Of a DNA stretch of 64,000 nucleotides, positions 11,342-25,871 are shown piece after piece. Made by a program: the position numbers and the translations under genes. The stretch's first letter is position 1. The number at the start of each line of letters is the position of its first letter. This stretch comes from Cyanoderma ruficeps. Lineage: Eukaryota; Chordata; Aves; Passeriformes; Timaliidae. The stretch covers positions 1,918,442-1,982,441 of the forward strand of contig VZDJ01000623.1 in NCBI GenBank assembly GCA_008694505.1, read 5' to 3'. The notes beneath the pieces were generated by a model. It saw nothing but the letters and a program-made list of their open reading frames with translations. It made no database searches and was not told the DNA's origin.

Positions 11342-14204
11342 GAAAGAAAGAAGAAAAACAACATTTCAGAGTCAAAGTATAAAGTCTACTTACATGACTA
11401 AGGGTTTTTTTTTTCCTTTTTGAGCTTTCTATTTTAGGAGTTTAAAATTCTCTGACCATTTTCTGAGCCTCTGCAGAGGACTGGTCACTGAGACCCTCCA
11501 TCCTTGCCTGTGGCGTGAGACTTGGCACAGAGGGGCTTATTGCAAGTTTATTTTATTTTGTTTTTCAAGTGTTTCAGGGCTGTCAGCACAGAATGATGAG
11601 TTTGTATTTGACTCCAGAAGTTCAGGGTGGATGCTGGCTCCGACGCGGGGCTGTGAGGGATGGAGGAGCGCAGGGCTGGGAGTGGCATCTGCTCTGGGGC
11701 TCGCCCTGCACCGGAGCCGGGCTGGCTCCTGTGACTCACCACCAGCGAATGCCACTGAAGAGCTTCTGCAGAGTCCCCTTTGTGATGCCTTTCAGTGTGT
11801 GTGCGCTCCAGAAGAGCTATTCTAGGAATTACTTTGAGTTTTATCTAGCTCTGTGAGACTATTTCTGATTGCTCTGTGAGACAAGTCAGGTGATGCCAGG
11901 CTTGTGCACAGCTGAAGGATGACACAGAGGACATGAAAGTCAAGAAGATTTAAGGAGGAGGCAATGTTGCCCTCTTGAAGAATCCTGTTTTCTTTAAAAA
12001 AACCGTTTAACATCCCTGTAAAAGAAGTATCTCCCAGGCACCTTTTCCCTACAGCATGCCTGAAGTTTCCCAACTTTGTGATTCTGGAGACGGCAGCTGT
12101 ATGGACACAGAGTAGGTCAAAGATGTGATTAAGTCTGGACATTTCTGTGTAGTTTCTGTGCATGATTAGAGCAGCAGCTCTGCACAGATGTGACATTGTG
12201 CAGTGCCACTGCAGGATGCAGAAGGTTAAGAGGTGGGAAAAGGCAATATGTAATATGAGCAGAATGATCACTGAAAGAAAAAAAGAAAAAGAGCTACAAG
12301 TCATCACACAGCTCATATGGCTTGCGACTTATTGAACTGCAATGCCACTTCTACCTCTTCTTATAAATTTTAGTTCCTCTTCTGTGGGCCAATTTCCAAC
12401 CTGTTTGAGGCCTCTGAAGTTCCTGGTTTTAGTGTGTCCCCAAAGAAGCCTGTAGCTAATATTTATTAGAAATAGAGGAATGTCTCCGTGTGTTTATTTT
12501 AGGTGCACAAACCAATTCCTTCAGACTCAAATGAGTTGACGTAGCAAATGCCACCACCAGCTCTAAAATAGTGTCCCACAGTGGTAAATTCTCAATTTTG
12601 TTTACTTTCTGCGCCCCTGTAATTTATTCTGTGACCCCATCACAGTTTGAGGCCTGATTAGGTGGGAAAAGGCTGAAGGATGCAGATCCTGTGGAGGCAG
12701 CAGGTGGGAATATTAACACTAGGATTTAATAATCCCCAGAGGTTCAGAGCAGCCTTGGTGCTGGTTCTCCCCCTGTCAGCTGAGCTCTGGCTCCTCTGCC
12801 CTGCTCCCCAAATCCTCTGGAAGCACTTCCCTTGGCCTCTGAATACAGGCAATAATGGAGGGAAAGGTGCACTGTAACAACAGACAAGGCTGTGGCTGGT
12901 GGTGAAGCCTAAAAGGAGGGGGAGGTCGTGTTGGAGCATGACAGGGGATTTTGCTGGACTTCACCCAGCTAAGCCGGGAGAGCTAGCAGAGGTATAAAAT
13001 AAATGGCAATATGATGTGTGTGTGTATATAATATTACATCAGGCCTCTCTCTTTGGTCGTGTCTGGAGTAGGACAGTGAGAGCTCAATAATTTCTGGTTA
13101 GTCTCAGCTTCCCCTGGCTACAAGAGCCCTAAACACAGTTTAATGTGCATTTTCTTTCACTGGATTTGTTCAGAGTGGTGTGAGTACCTAAGCTACTGGA
13201 AAGAGAACACATTTTTGTTTGTTTTTTCCCCCTGCTGTGGTCTCCTTTGGGATAAGCTCCCAGCATAAGATCTGTGCTGTGGCATGAACACACCACTGCC
13301 TGATCTCCCTGTTCATAGTGTGAATGCAATAAGTGCCATGTGCTGTTGTATTCCTTGGAGCCAGGAGAAATTGGTAAAACTTCAAGGCTTCAAAAAGGAA
13401 AAAGTTCTTCAAAGCCTTCCCAGCAAACAGAGTGTGCTCACCCAGCCCTCTCCAGACACAAAAATCTCATTTACCATCTTCAAAATGAAATGGGAGTTGG
13501 GATCAAGACCCTCTAGTGCATAGGAGAGACCAAAATCAGCTGCCTTGATTCAAGAAAAAGTCTCTTATCCCTGTTTAGAACTTCTGGCATGTAGTTTTGT
13601 TCCTCATATGTGACAGGGACAACGGTTTCTGAAGCAACCTGTGCTCTGGGCCCCTACAGCAGCAAAAGCAAAGAGTAGCCTGGTAAAAAGGAGGAAAAAA
13701 AATTGAATTCCTCAAGGCCACATCTCCTCGGTTGTTTTTCTGCCTTAATTTGGCTCCAACAAGGCTAAATTCAGCACCATAAATCATACGAGTTACCTAT
13801 GCAGGGGAGACCTTGTACCCCTTTGCATTCCTGTCTGAAGAAATATGTGACCTTTCTATGGCACATTGCTAGGAAAAGAAAAAAAAATTAAAAGCCAGTT
13901 TTAACTTGACTTTGCAACCTCAAGGTGAAACCCAAGGAAAAAGTAGGAGTTTTTACTCAGGGGAGTGGCCAGCCCCCAGCCTGGGGAGCAGGGAATCTTG
14001 GTGTCTGCTCTGCATGCAGATGGCTGGAATTTCACAAGTCCTATTGAACCGGCCTGTCCAACTTGGCTGGTGGAGTTGGGAACATCTTGTTTGCAGCGCG
14101 TCATGCGTCAGGCGGATGTACCAATTCAAATGTTCTCTCCAAAATGTCTCTTTCCACTACACACACACCATCCAAACAGCCTGCTAATGCTTTGGCTTTT
14201 CAGG

Positions 14205-14224
14205 AAAAAAAAAAAAAAAAAAAA
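14205..14224. repeat. Homopolymer A20
   Basis: Twenty consecutive As. A second run of 17 lies at 14541-14557. Neither is preceded by recognisable mRNA-derived sequence, so there is no support for a processed pseudogene. Confidence 0.95.
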
Positions 14225-17200
14225 GTGTTTTTCATGCTTGGCAAACCAGTCCAGGAGGAGCAATTTCAGCCGTGTTGGTTGTGTGCATTATGAACCTGTT
14301 TTGAGCAAATAGTCCTGTCCCTACATCCACCCCTGTGACTGCCTGGGAATTGAGGTGGGTTAAATAGCTTCAAACTGGGGACAGGGGGGAGGAAGGCAGA
14401 CACAACAGCTCAAATTTGGCTGTGGGCACAGAACAATAAATTGAGCAAAGCTCAAGATAAGGCATTCTGTATTGTATTCAGTATCTGAACAGACCAGTTA
14501 ATGCATAGACCCCCAACACATAACTGCTTAGAAAAAGGACAAAAAAAAAAAAAAAAATATTTCACTTGTGCTTTACTCTGAGGACCTGGACAATGTTCTC
14601 TTCATCCAGTACTCAAAAAAACAAAAGAAAACAAGCCCTGAAAGCTTGGCCCAGGGACCAAGCTGGACTCCATCGCCACCATGAAATACAGAAAAAGGAA
14701 TTTCAGATGTCAGTGGAGAATACAAATTCGCTCGTAATTGCCACAATATGCTTGGTATAAAAAAAAATAAATAAGTGTGGAAAGAGGGTGTGTGCACCTT
14801 GTAATAACTAAAAACACATTTTAGCAATGGCTCTCCAGTTTACCAATCCAAAACTACAGATGGTGTCAGAGATGGCATTGAAAGAGGTGTCAGTGAGGGT
14901 TGCACATGTCCCTAGTCATGACACAGATGAGAATCACCAGGGGGATGGTGGCTGTTGCCAAGCTCTGATAAGCTAAATATGAGCAGCAAAACAGTGTGGA
15001 TTCTTCTGCTTTCAGTTTGAATGTGTAACTCTACAGTCACTCAAGTGAATAATACTGCGATAAAAAATTAGGGCCAGCTGTCTTAAAGTGTGAATTTTTA
15101 AATTTTTATTTGTGTTTTCTTATTTGCGCTTCCTTTGCACTTTGTAGAGGACAATATAGGCAGCTTTTCTTGGTTTGTTTTTGTGTTAGTTTTGGGGTTT
15201 TTTTTTCCTCTTAAAAAGGCAGGACCTATGGGATGATGCAAGAAGATACCAGAAAACATCAGATTAGGATGTAACACACTCCTGCACCCATTGCTGATGG
15301 CTGAGAAAGTCATCCAGTCCTCCTCTAAGCCTGTGCAGATTTATTCTTGCATCTTCATTTTCCCCTGATTAAAATTCACTATCACTCCTTTCAATAAGAG
15401 GTTATTCTCCACTGTTTTGCTGAAAACAATCCACTTTTCATATCAAGCCTGTGTACAAGCTCATTACATCTTGTTCATTTGGACATGAGTTGTTAAATCT
15501 TCCAGGTGCTTTATGGGGGATTTAAACATCCAATTCAAATGAATGATCTCTCACAAAGAGGTTTACTTACTGCTGCTGCCATGTTCCTTTGCCTAATTAT
15601 TTGAATTGCCCTAACCCCTAAAACATAATATGAAATTACTGCACGAGCAGCACAGCTGTCTAGCCACAGTCTGTGACAGTGAGGTGCAGTAACACTCTGC
15701 CAGCCACCAGTGATCTGCAGTTCAGGGACTTGTGCCAGCAGCTATGGCTTTTCCTTGATGGTTCCTTCCTCCATGAATTGATCTGACTGGTTTTGCAGTT
15801 TTAACTTTGAGTCCAGAACATCTGTCAGCAAAGAAACTCTGTGGTTTGGCAGTTGCTAACAAAAAAATGCACTAGAAGGGCTCTTCTGCATGTAAATTTG
15901 TCTTGTATCCATGTTTTGGGACATGTGGAAAGTGTTTGGAGTGGATTCCCTGCTAAGGCCTTGAGCCATTGACTTCAGGTTCCCTCTTCTTGAGAGGAGG
16001 TGGAGGTTGTGTTGTTTCTTCATCTATTTTACCCCAGAACTTCGTTCCTGACTGTAACTCTCACCCAGTTACCCAGGTGCACATGTTGCAAGATGCAGGG
16101 AAAAGCAGGATCATCCTTTCCACACACATTACTTGATGATGCTTTCATCTACCATTTCATTGCCTCCATCTCATGAATCAGTGGCAGTCCTAATGTACTC
16201 CTGCAGGTCTTTCCTAACCCACCCGTTCAAATTTTCAGCTTTGGCTAGTTCTGCACTCAGTGCAACTGAAATAAGGAGGAAGTTGCCTGTGCACAGGAAA
16301 GGCAACAGGGCAGTGGAAGCCTTACATTGTCCTTGAGAGATGAGTTTGATTCCATGCTTTTCCCAGGCTTTCTGTGTTAGTTTGGAAGTATCAGTTAATC
16401 ACTGTGCACCCCAGTTCCCAGAGGTAAAATGGACTTGTTAATACCTGTCTCATTTACTTTGGCTGTAAGATTTTCATGGCTATACAGATGTACAGCTCTG
16501 TCCTATGAAACCCACATCACTGGGGGCTCAGCCTTGGGCTGGGCTTTTCATCACCTGCCCTCATAACAATAATTTATTTAACTGAAACCAGAATTTAATT
16601 CTTTAGAGGGTAAGTAATTCCTTGCTTGTTTACTAAAACCCTTTCTTCATTATTTCTGCCTTTGCAAGATAGCACCAAGGACAAGCCACACAAATTCCTT
16701 GCACTCACCATCTTTTTTTCCAAGGAGTTGTTAGGCTTTGTTTTTTTTTGAAGAGAGCTTCATTAAAGATCTCTTGTACCTCTGCTAGTCCCAAGATGCT
16801 GTACCAGGGAAGGAGAAAAGGAAGGTGAAACCAGAGAGATTTGTGGTCTTTGTTGCTAAGATTTTCCTTTGCTTGACCTGTGCAAGAGATGAATTTCTTA
16901 TCTCTTAGGAAAATGCTCTAACTATTCCCTTTGGGTGTTGTCTGGTGTCTCCCAACAAACCTGTTCAGACTTCAGGAGCTCTAATACTCCTGAAAAATGC
17001 TCTGTGGCACTAAAAAAACCTTTACTATAACCTAAGTGTTACCATCTAACCTTTTTTATCTGAGCAGCTGAATGTGCTTCTACTGATTATACTCTAATTT
17101 TCCTTAATTTAAAAAAAACCCAAGCCTAATCTTATATTAATTGCATTTTTATATAACTTTCTCAGATTTCTTTTTTTTTTTTTTTGATTGTGTGTGTTTC

Positions 17201-19306
17201 CTCATGTTTCATCTCAAGTGGTAGAAATTCCTCTTTTTTCTTCTCTCATCTGGGTAAGTCCATGCATTCCTTGAATACAGAGGGATGTTGTGATCATTCA
17301 CTATAGGACACTTGTTCTTGACTTGATCCCAAGCTGGTTTTAGTGAACCACCTTGTTACTGAACACCTGTTGACCTGCAAACACTGACTATTTTTGTTGC
17401 AGTTCGTTTGCTTTTTACAGCTGAGTCTTGAAAGTGAAGATTTTTCTAGGTAAAAACATTGGGAGGCTCAGTGCTCATCACAGTTGTAACTCTCTTTTGT
17501 GGAATGGATGGATTTCAGATTATTGGAAAAAATTTCATGCCAGTTGTGCTGGAATTTTTTCTTCTTCAGATATCAAGTTAAATTGCCTGTAGCCAGTTAT
17601 CTTCTAGAAACATGGTGTATAGATAAATTTTATCTGTTAAAGAATTAATGTACTTATTCAGGTAATTTTGCAATACGCTTCAATAGTAGAAGACTGATTT
17701 TCAGTCTGAATGGCTGAGGACATTTATGTATTAAATTAGTAGATGAATGGAACCAGAGCGTTGTTGGGGTTGAAAATCTTGATATGACTTTTGAGTGATT
17801 TGATTAAGGATATTCCACCCAAGGATTTGTAAGATACTATGGAAAGCTTTAAAGAAGGGAGAGGTTAGGGGTTTTTCCTTTAGTTTTAAGATTCTGAATT
17901 TTATATTGGATTCTTCATTTCCAGGCCCCACAGAAAACAGTGATCTTATAGAAAGGACTGAAATGAGCCTTTGAAGCAGTGGACATTTCTGTTCTGAAAA
18001 ATATGTCGCCTTAATAACTGTTCTCCACAAAGAATAGGCTGTTAATCCACAATTTAATTAATCTCCACGTGTCATCCGAGCACAACTCTACCTGTTACAC
18101 TAATCCTGAACTAGCAGGCACTGGCAGTGCTCAAGCTGAGACTACCTAACTTCTCAAATAGTAACTAAAATCACCTTAATGCATTTTTACGATGAATTTA
18201 ATATCTCCATCTCTCAGGATGTAATTAATCTTTGTTTTAAGCAAGCACAGGGTTATTGCATGTTAATCAGAGGTGGTTTCTAGTTACTGTGAGGTTTGCA
18301 CAGATTTCCATACAACTTACTTAAGAAATACTGGGTCCATGATCGCTGTTAGGTATTTGAACCTTAATTTTTATGTGCCCTTTCATTAGACGTGCTGGGA
18401 ATGTTGGCTAACATGACATAACTGGGCATCCTTTCAGCCCTGGTGAGGTCTTGGGGAAGAATTTTGGTGTTTCTGGCACTGCAGAGACTCAGGGGGGTCT
18501 CTGTAGCCCTTGGACTTCCCCCTTGTTGGAAAAACTGACCTTGCCAAGAGTTGTGAAATGTTGTTGACTGGCTGGAGATGCCAAAATAAAGGATTTATGT
18601 AGCCTGGGAGGAATTACGAGCTTGGAAGGAGGAAATAGGTATTAAAGGTCCCAAATGGGGTGATGGGGAGAAAAGTGTTTAAATAGTGATGTAAACTTTC
18701 ATTGACTCCAAGAGGAATTAATTGGCAGGGTCCTTTATGTGACTTTTGGGGTTAGATTTCTAGCTGACTCAAACTGACAAAGCTCCATCAAGCAAGATCT
18801 AGACTTAGAGTAACTTGGAGTTGGAGCCCACGTGTTTTGCAGAAGACTTAACATCTTTCTTCTTATACATAAAGTTTCTGGATCTAATAGAAGAAAAAAA
18901 AGTCTTGGTCAAAGAACTTACTGTATTAATTAATTCCAGCCTGTGTTTTTGATGCCCAGTTTTACTCTATCTGAAGTCTGGACTCTAAATCCTCTTGGGA
19001 ATAAAGTTACATTAAGTTTTAATTTTCTAGCTATTTGTTCCTGTGCTTAAAAGGAGCAGATGACCCAACTCTTTGCTCTTTAGTTAGCCTTCAAATAGAC
19101 TAGCAAATTTACCATAATCTATGAACAAACTTAAACCCATGACATCGTAGGCTGCAGAAAAGCTGAATAAACTAACTACATAAGTTGCATATGAACTTTA
19201 AATCATTGGGAAGCAGTGATAGGAGAAACCAAATTTTCTGTATTGCAAAGGGGGGTTTTTTGCTACCTATTTGAGCTGATACTTCCCTGATTTTTGTAAA
19301 TATGGT

Positions 19307-19343
19307 GGGGGCAGAGGGTTGGGCTTGGGTTTGGTTTGGGGGG
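19307..19343 (+). other. G-quadruplex-forming motif
   Basis: Runs of Gs at 19307-19311, 19316-19318, 19321-19323 and 19327-19329, with loops of four, two and three bases, satisfy the canonical rule. A further six-G run follows at 19338-19343. The surroundings (about 19250-19378) are G/T-rich on this strand. Confidence 0.85.
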
Positions 19344-22300
19344 AGTTTTGGTTGTTGTTTTTGGGGTTTTTTTCCCCTCATTCCTGCATAAGCTGTTTGT
19401 ATTTTTAACCCAGAACAAAGTGACTTTGAACATCTAGCTCTGGGACTGCTCTTAACTGAGTTTAGATCTCCCTGCTGTTCGCTGAGAGTCACAGCTACAT
19501 CTGTGGGCAGCAAGTTGCTCTGTTTAGCAAGAGATTCATTAAAATCTGTGGTTAGTGAGAGTTTACATCGTGCACACAGTTATTCTAAGTGTAACTGCAG
19601 AGTCTTGGTGCATGTTACCCCAAAACTGGCTAGACCACTATTTTATGTGGACTGCATGGTTTCCTCATCTTTGCTCTCAATATTTTTCATGAGAAAAATT
19701 TGAAAGCAGTTTCAGCTTTTCAGACCCAAGAGGAAAAGCAAGTTACTCACTGAGATGTCCCCTAACTTAAAAGTTTCTTCTGTAGTAATACTTTTTCTAG
19801 TAAACAACAGTTTGAATTTTTCTGAGTCTAGGATGCAGTTATTGTAGTTTACATCCTTTCTTCTCCATCTTATCTGCAGATACTGTACAACCAGGCACAG
19901 CAGAGCGTCCAGCAACAGAAATAGGCAATTATTCTCACCTTGACAAAATAGCCCCCAAAAAATCTGATCTGCTGCAAAGAAAATTTTGTTGCTCACATTT
20001 GTGTGGTTGAATAAAGGTAAAAAGAAGAATTAGCATGGATGAAACTGCAGGTCCAATCCTAGGCATGATTCTGTCCTACTCACATGCACATAAGAAATTA
20101 CCTTGGCCAGTATGATTTTTGTTGCAATTACAGATGTTTACTGAACATGCATCATAGCAAAAAAGTCCTAGGAGAAGACCTCAGTTAGTTTGCAGAGGGG
20201 AAAAAAACCCAAAAACTACAAAACAAATCAATCAAACAAACAAACAAAAAGAAAAAAAAAATCATAACCACTGTTCAAGAAAAATAAAGCACCTTAAAAC
20301 AAAATGCCCTTTAAAGTACAGAAACCAAGCTTGAATGTATTGTGTACCTGTATTAATCTGACTGTACTAATTCTTGCCTTGTTTTCCCATTAAAAACTCT
20401 GCAAGTTATTACAAGGTTGATTGTACATCCTGTATGGGCAATTCATGTCATGGATTAAATTTAAGCAGTTATTATGAAAATACAGTGTATAACAACAGAG
20501 GGAAAATGAGCTGTGTTGATGCAGATGAGCCATGTACACAGTGAGCTTGGGATTTGGACATGAAACAACATTGGGCTCCAGGTTGCAACATCATAAAATG
20601 TGACAATCTGGAGGAAAGAACAAGTTCTGCATTTATTTTTTTTTCTTTCCCCTCCCATTTTTTCTTATAATCCACACCAGCAGTCAGACCACACAAGAAG
20701 TTTGCACAAATCTACGTGGTGAAAGTGGGATGGGGAAGCAGAACGAGCTCTGCAGCAAAGGGTTGGGCATGTTTTATTTCTTCAGCAGCTGGAAGCTTAG
20801 TGTGGCACTGTGGAATAAAATCAGCTTTGCAGGGAGGAAGCTGTATAATCAGTGTGTATGACAGGCCCTTAAGATGTGATGATCTGGAACAGAGCACTTA
20901 CCTATATATGGTGTCTTTGTATCGCCTCAGTAGGAGCTGCCAATTTTGAATTCCTTCAGGAAGATGGCAAAAAAATGTGCTTGAACCGAGGGGCTCCAGC
21001 AGGAGTTAGCTGCAAGTTTCAGACCCAGAAGGGCTCTCTTCTGAGGAGAGTTTAATTACGGAAGCAAAGGGTTGCACAGAATAGCCAGTGCTTCTCAGAA
21101 ATGATGACTTCAGGCTTCTGTTGTTTGAATTTTTTTATAAGACAAAGGAGAAAAAAAAATCTTTTGAAGGATTTAAAACCAATAACCCACATGACAATTG
21201 GCTCACAGAACACTGCCAGTAGATACTCTGAAGGCCAAATCCTGAGAATTGGGAAAAAAAACATCTTTCTGGGTGATGAGAACATCTACAATCAGATAGG
21301 ATTAAAATGGATGGGGAAGGATATAAGTCCTCATTGTTTTGGCCAACTACTGTCTGAGGTCAAGGAGAATCTTTCCTTATTTGGCAACATATCACTATCC
21401 ATGGAGGCTTTTTGTACCTGTTAGGGATGGAAGGTCACATAAAACAAACTCCTGTCTGATCCAATGAGACAATTGCTGTTATACAAGAGCGTTAAAATCT
21501 CACTCATTGAATTTCCCTTCATACTACTGAATTCTAACAACATTTACTTGATTGATGCAATGCATGAAAAAAAGAGCAAACCTTTTCAAGCCTCATGTTA
21601 CTAAAGAATATATATATATTTTTTTTAACAACATTGTAGGCAGGGTCTTAACCACTTTTTGGACCAATGAGTTTCACTGGGTAATTTTGCATTGAATCAA
21701 AATAATTATCCAGCACTGTTTGAACTTTGTGTACTCTCGGATAGGTAAATTGTACACTTTAGCAGGTCAGCATGTATTCTGACATTGTTATGGGAAAGAT
21801 TTGCATAAGGAAAGTGTAGACTTCCCTCTCTCCCCCTTCCCATGATGAAAATCTCAGAACACAATAGCTGTACTAGCCACATGTCATGGGGACATTGTGT
21901 AAATTACAGAGTTACAAATTTGTCAGCCTAACCAAATGTCTGAAGGAATAATGTCATATTAGTTATATTTCATCTGTAAGCCTGGTCTGTTTTAACCTTG
22001 ATTTGTGTGGCAGCTAGCCATACCAACAGCTTGTGCATGGCTGATTATAAACAACTTTATTTTAATGTAACAAGATTCTCATTTAATTCCTGGGAGCTTG
22101 ATGTGATGGTGATCAAAGCTAAACGCAGACCTCTCTCTAAGGTAAAGGATTAGATCAGGCTGACCAGAAAATACAGGGTCTTGAAGATTTTAAGATCACA
22201 ATCTTTTGTATGTTCCAATTCAAATTCTCTAAAGTTGGATAGTGCACTTAAAATATTGTGAATTATGTTCACAGAGAGCCCTGATATAATTTGGATATAG

Positions 22301-25300
22301 TTTGGGGTTTAATTTAATTCCATTTTTGTGTGGAAGGACCTGTATGTTCAACTAAGGTTTATTCAATTAGTATTGCAAGTTATTTTTTCTCCATATTATT
22401 TTTACACATCAAGAATGAAAAATTTATTCTGCAAAAGCTGGAGTCCTTGAAATCTGCTTTCTTTTTCTGGCAATAGTGTGTGTATCTTGGTTGGATTGTG
22501 TCATGCTGAATCACATGCAGATCCATACTTGGTGGGGCCGGGGGGTTCTGGTTTGGGATTTTTTGCTGTTTCTGGTTGTTTCAATGTTAGGATTGTTTAG
22601 TGCAGCTTTTTATTTTTCTTTTCATTAATATTATTTTTTAAACCTTTTTGATTATTTCATTTGCTTGTGCATCAGTTTTATTTTGGGGTTTTTCTGGGGG
22701 AGGAGGGTCTGCTTAGGGGTTTTTTTGGAGTACTGTGGGGGGGAAAGGGTGTTGATGTTATAGAGGATTAAAAATGTCCTTGTTGAAGCAGTGCACCTGA
22801 GAAGTTTTCTTTCTTTATCTGACTGCCTATTTTCAGGAGGCTTAAGACAATTTAGTACTTTTGAGATTACCACCTCCTTGCCAAGCATCTCAGAAGCTGA
22901 ACAAGAAGTTCAAAAAAGGTGGGAGGGATTAAGCTGACATTTGTGACTTTATTTACACACCTGATTCCTGAACAGGGTGGAAAGGGACTGCAGTGATCAT
23001 TCCACTTTGAAATCAGCAAGAGTCAACCTTAAGTCCCTAAATGTCAAATTTGAGGGGTCAAATCCAAACCTGAGTTGAACCTTTGAGTGGCTCTTAAGCT
23101 TGTGGTGGACTGAATCAAATTGCAGGAATGATTCTTAACTCAATTGTCCCTTTAAACTAGTGCTGCTTTGCAGCTTTGCCTTCCTTCCTTGCAAATAGCT
23201 GGTTTTGAGCACCCCCTCTTTCCCTCCTGTGGAAAAAGTACAACTTTTAACTGCAAACAGAATCAAAACATTTTACATAAACATGGTTGGTAAAGTTTAG
23301 AAAAAAAATGGGGTTTGCTATTTTTTTTCTTTCCCTCAAGTCTTCATTCATTATCATGATTCTTGTTTATTTGAGAGAGCAACAGTGCAAATTGTGGACT
23401 TTAATTTCCTCTGCAGTGTTGTCAGTGGTAGGAGGAGGTGGGAAACAGCAGTAATAGCCCAAGGCCCTACATTATGTGTTTGATATTTGTGTCACAGGGC
23501 AATATGGTGCTGCCCATTATCCCGGTGCTGGGGAATCTTTAGGAGTACAGATAATGAATCCACTGCTGTCACTTTTCATCGTTAAAAATTTCCTTGGCTC
23601 TAAGAAAAATGATTATGTGAATAGAGATTTCTGGTGTGTAAATACACAGGGAAAAGGCACAGATGATCATGTGCACATAAAGACATGTAAGGTCAATAAG
23701 CTTTTTTTCAGTCAGAAGATAAAAATGCAGAAATTTGCCAATATGCTCTTTGTAAATGTATACAAAATCATATTGTGGAACTTTCTTTACCTTAAGATCA
23801 TTGCACAATCTTAAAACTTGCATTGAGGCCTTCATATTTTTTTTTTTGTGGTTGTCAGTTCATGAGTTTTTGAAACAGGAACCATGCAAAGATTTCTGAC
23901 TTCCCAGTGATATAGAAACTGCTCTTCTAAAATCCACATCAGCTTCTGACCAAACTTTCACTTCTGCTTCAGCTTTTTCCCTCACTCTGGACTATGTGTA
24001 ATGTGATTGTTTCCTGGTTCCAAGTGGGAAGCATCAGTCCCATTTCTGGGCCAAATTTTCATGGTCTTTTCAAATGTGTACTAAGGAAACCAAATAAAAC
24101 TCCTGCCCGACACCCACAGAAGAAATCAGCTTGCAAAGGTTTCTGACTGTGTGCTCCACAGAAAGATTTTATATTGTTTAAAATAGTTTAGCTCTAGTTC
24201 TTTTGTATTCTCATGCTCATGGCTTGCTGTTTTAAGACCTGTTATTTTTAAGACTCCATACCAGTGTTAATCAATTTTAGCTGCATGTCCCCAGATTATG
24301 TATGAAGACAATATATTTATGCTTTTATTTGTCAAAGAAAGCTCTGTGCCAAACCAAGGTCTTAATAATCAGGCAGTGCTGGGTGGGGATTTTTTTTTCT
24401 TTTTTTTTCTTTCTTTTTGCTTCGTTTAGCTGTGTTTGTCCTGGAGATTGTTAGGCTGAAGTATTTGTTTAAAAGAAACAAAATGAAAATGAGGGTCCAT
24501 AGCCAAGTTTTCAAATGATCCTCTTGCTCACTGGCAGTCGCTGAGACAGGAAAACTGATGGCTAGTGATTCAAAAATCCTTCATGCTCTCATTTTTTTGG
24601 CATTTGAGCTCCTAAGAGAGTCTGGCCTTTTTCCTGCATCCTGAGATTAGCTGAAGCACTGGTTTTGTGAGGGTTTTTTACGATCTGCACAGTTCCAGAA
24701 TTACAACATTGGTTGGGAAGTTTTTAAGACTTTTTTTTGCTCAGGCATCTCCTTCGAGATGTTGGCCACCTTTAACCGTTCTTGACTTGAAAGAGTGTTG
24801 ATGATTGAGTTTCACACACGCATATCATAGCAGAAACAGCCCTCAGTCTGGGGAGGTGCACTTTGAATAGGTTGTGAACCTCTGCTGACATTTCTTCTCC
24901 ATGAGTCTCAATTGTTTCTAATCCCGTGTTTAACTTTCCTGCGAACTTTGGTTTGGCAGAGGAGTGTATTTGCTTGTTTGGGGCAGGCTGTGTTTTACTG
25001 CTTTGCTTGAATTTCTTAGTGTTCTCCAAAATCACAGTGACTTACTTGGGAATCTTGCCAGTGTTTTAGACTTCAAACAGTGATAGTAAGATTTGTGTGC
25101 TCATTTGAGGCTTACATAAAGCTAAAGCTAATATTTGTGGGCATGATTAAATGTGTTTGGTATTTTGGAGGGGAGGGACGTATCTAGCTTATGAGTTATG
25201 TTTACTGCCTTGTGAGGATTCTTATGAAATGTAGCATCAGCTCAACAGGTTATCTAGCAGAGGGAGAGTTAATGCATAGTGCTGATACTCATAAATCAGG

Positions 25301-25763
25301 AGATTAATGCCTGACTTACACCTCTTAATAAAAGCAGCAGAGAACAACAATCTTATCAACATACATGTAATCTGTAAACAAGTGTTGTAGTCTAATACAA
25401 ACAGATTTTTAATCATTATCCTGTTCCAAACCATGTGACTTTGCAGTGAAGTACTTGCAGGAGATGAGTTAATACATGTTTGACAACAGTTGCAGCCAAA
25501 AAAAAAATAATCATTAATGCTAACATGAGCAAGATAATTGGGATTTGTGGGGGAGTGAATGTCCAAATTTGAACTTTTGAACTGCCAAGCATTAAAGCCT
25601 GCTGTTTCCTTTTAGCAATTGCTACAGGCTGCTCGTAATTTTTTGTGAATGCCCAGACCTAAGGAAGAAGTGGAATGTGCTAAATCTTCTAATTAATAGA
25701 GATAGCACTGATGCATCAATTAGCAAGCTGATCACTTCTTGTCCTTCTGCACATAAACTGTTT
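19344..25763. other. Unique non-coding DNA, no gene seen
   Basis: No transposon or exon recognised. It holds A-rich simple sequence with CAAA units (about 20221-20261), a G/T-rich stretch (about 22684-22750) that just misses the quadruplex rule because one loop is eight bases, and a T/C tract at 24390-24419. Open frames are below 115 codons and unremarkable. Confidence 0.55.
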
Positions 25764-25871
25764 TCACAGAATCACAGAGTGGTTTGGTTTGGAAGGGACT
25801 GTAAAACTTATCCAGTTCCATCCCCCCTGCCATGAGCAGAGACACCTTCCACTGAACCAGGTTGCTCAAAG
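25764..25871 (-). mobile_element. CR1 LINE, short 3' end fragment
   Basis: The fragment starts with the reverse complement of the CR1 tail (TCACAGAATCACAGA at 25764) and continues through the conserved terminal hairpin region, including CCCCCCTGCCATG near 25825 and ACCAGGTTGCTC near 25857. Identity then stops abruptly, so about 108 bases remain. It is 5'-truncated and diverged. Confidence 0.92.

Larger units (their letters stand above)
10323..19300. other. Unique non-coding DNA, no gene seen
   Basis: Nine kilobases without a recognised transposon or exon. Simple sequence includes A-runs at 14205-14224 (20 As) and 14541-14557 (17 As), and a T-run at 17171-17185. I checked the A-runs as possible retrocopy tails and saw no gene-like sequence before them. 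The longest frame is 164 codons on the minus strand (11822-12316), rich in Leu, Ile and Phe at its start, with no family resemblance. A GC-richer patch lies at about 11630-11750. No tRNA, rRNA or known microRNA seed was recognised. Confidence 0.55.

Noticed and set aside
11822..12316. 164-codon minus-strand open frame with a hydrophobic start
   Set aside because: The hydrophobic stretch comes from AT-rich composition; no conserved motif or gene context.
14205..14557. Two long A-runs considered as tails of processed pseudogenes
   Set aside because: The sequence before each shows no mRNA-like or gene-like content, and no flanking duplication was seen.
22684..22750. G/T-rich stretch considered as a quadruplex
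   Set aside because: One loop is eight bases, outside the usual limit; only a weak candidate.
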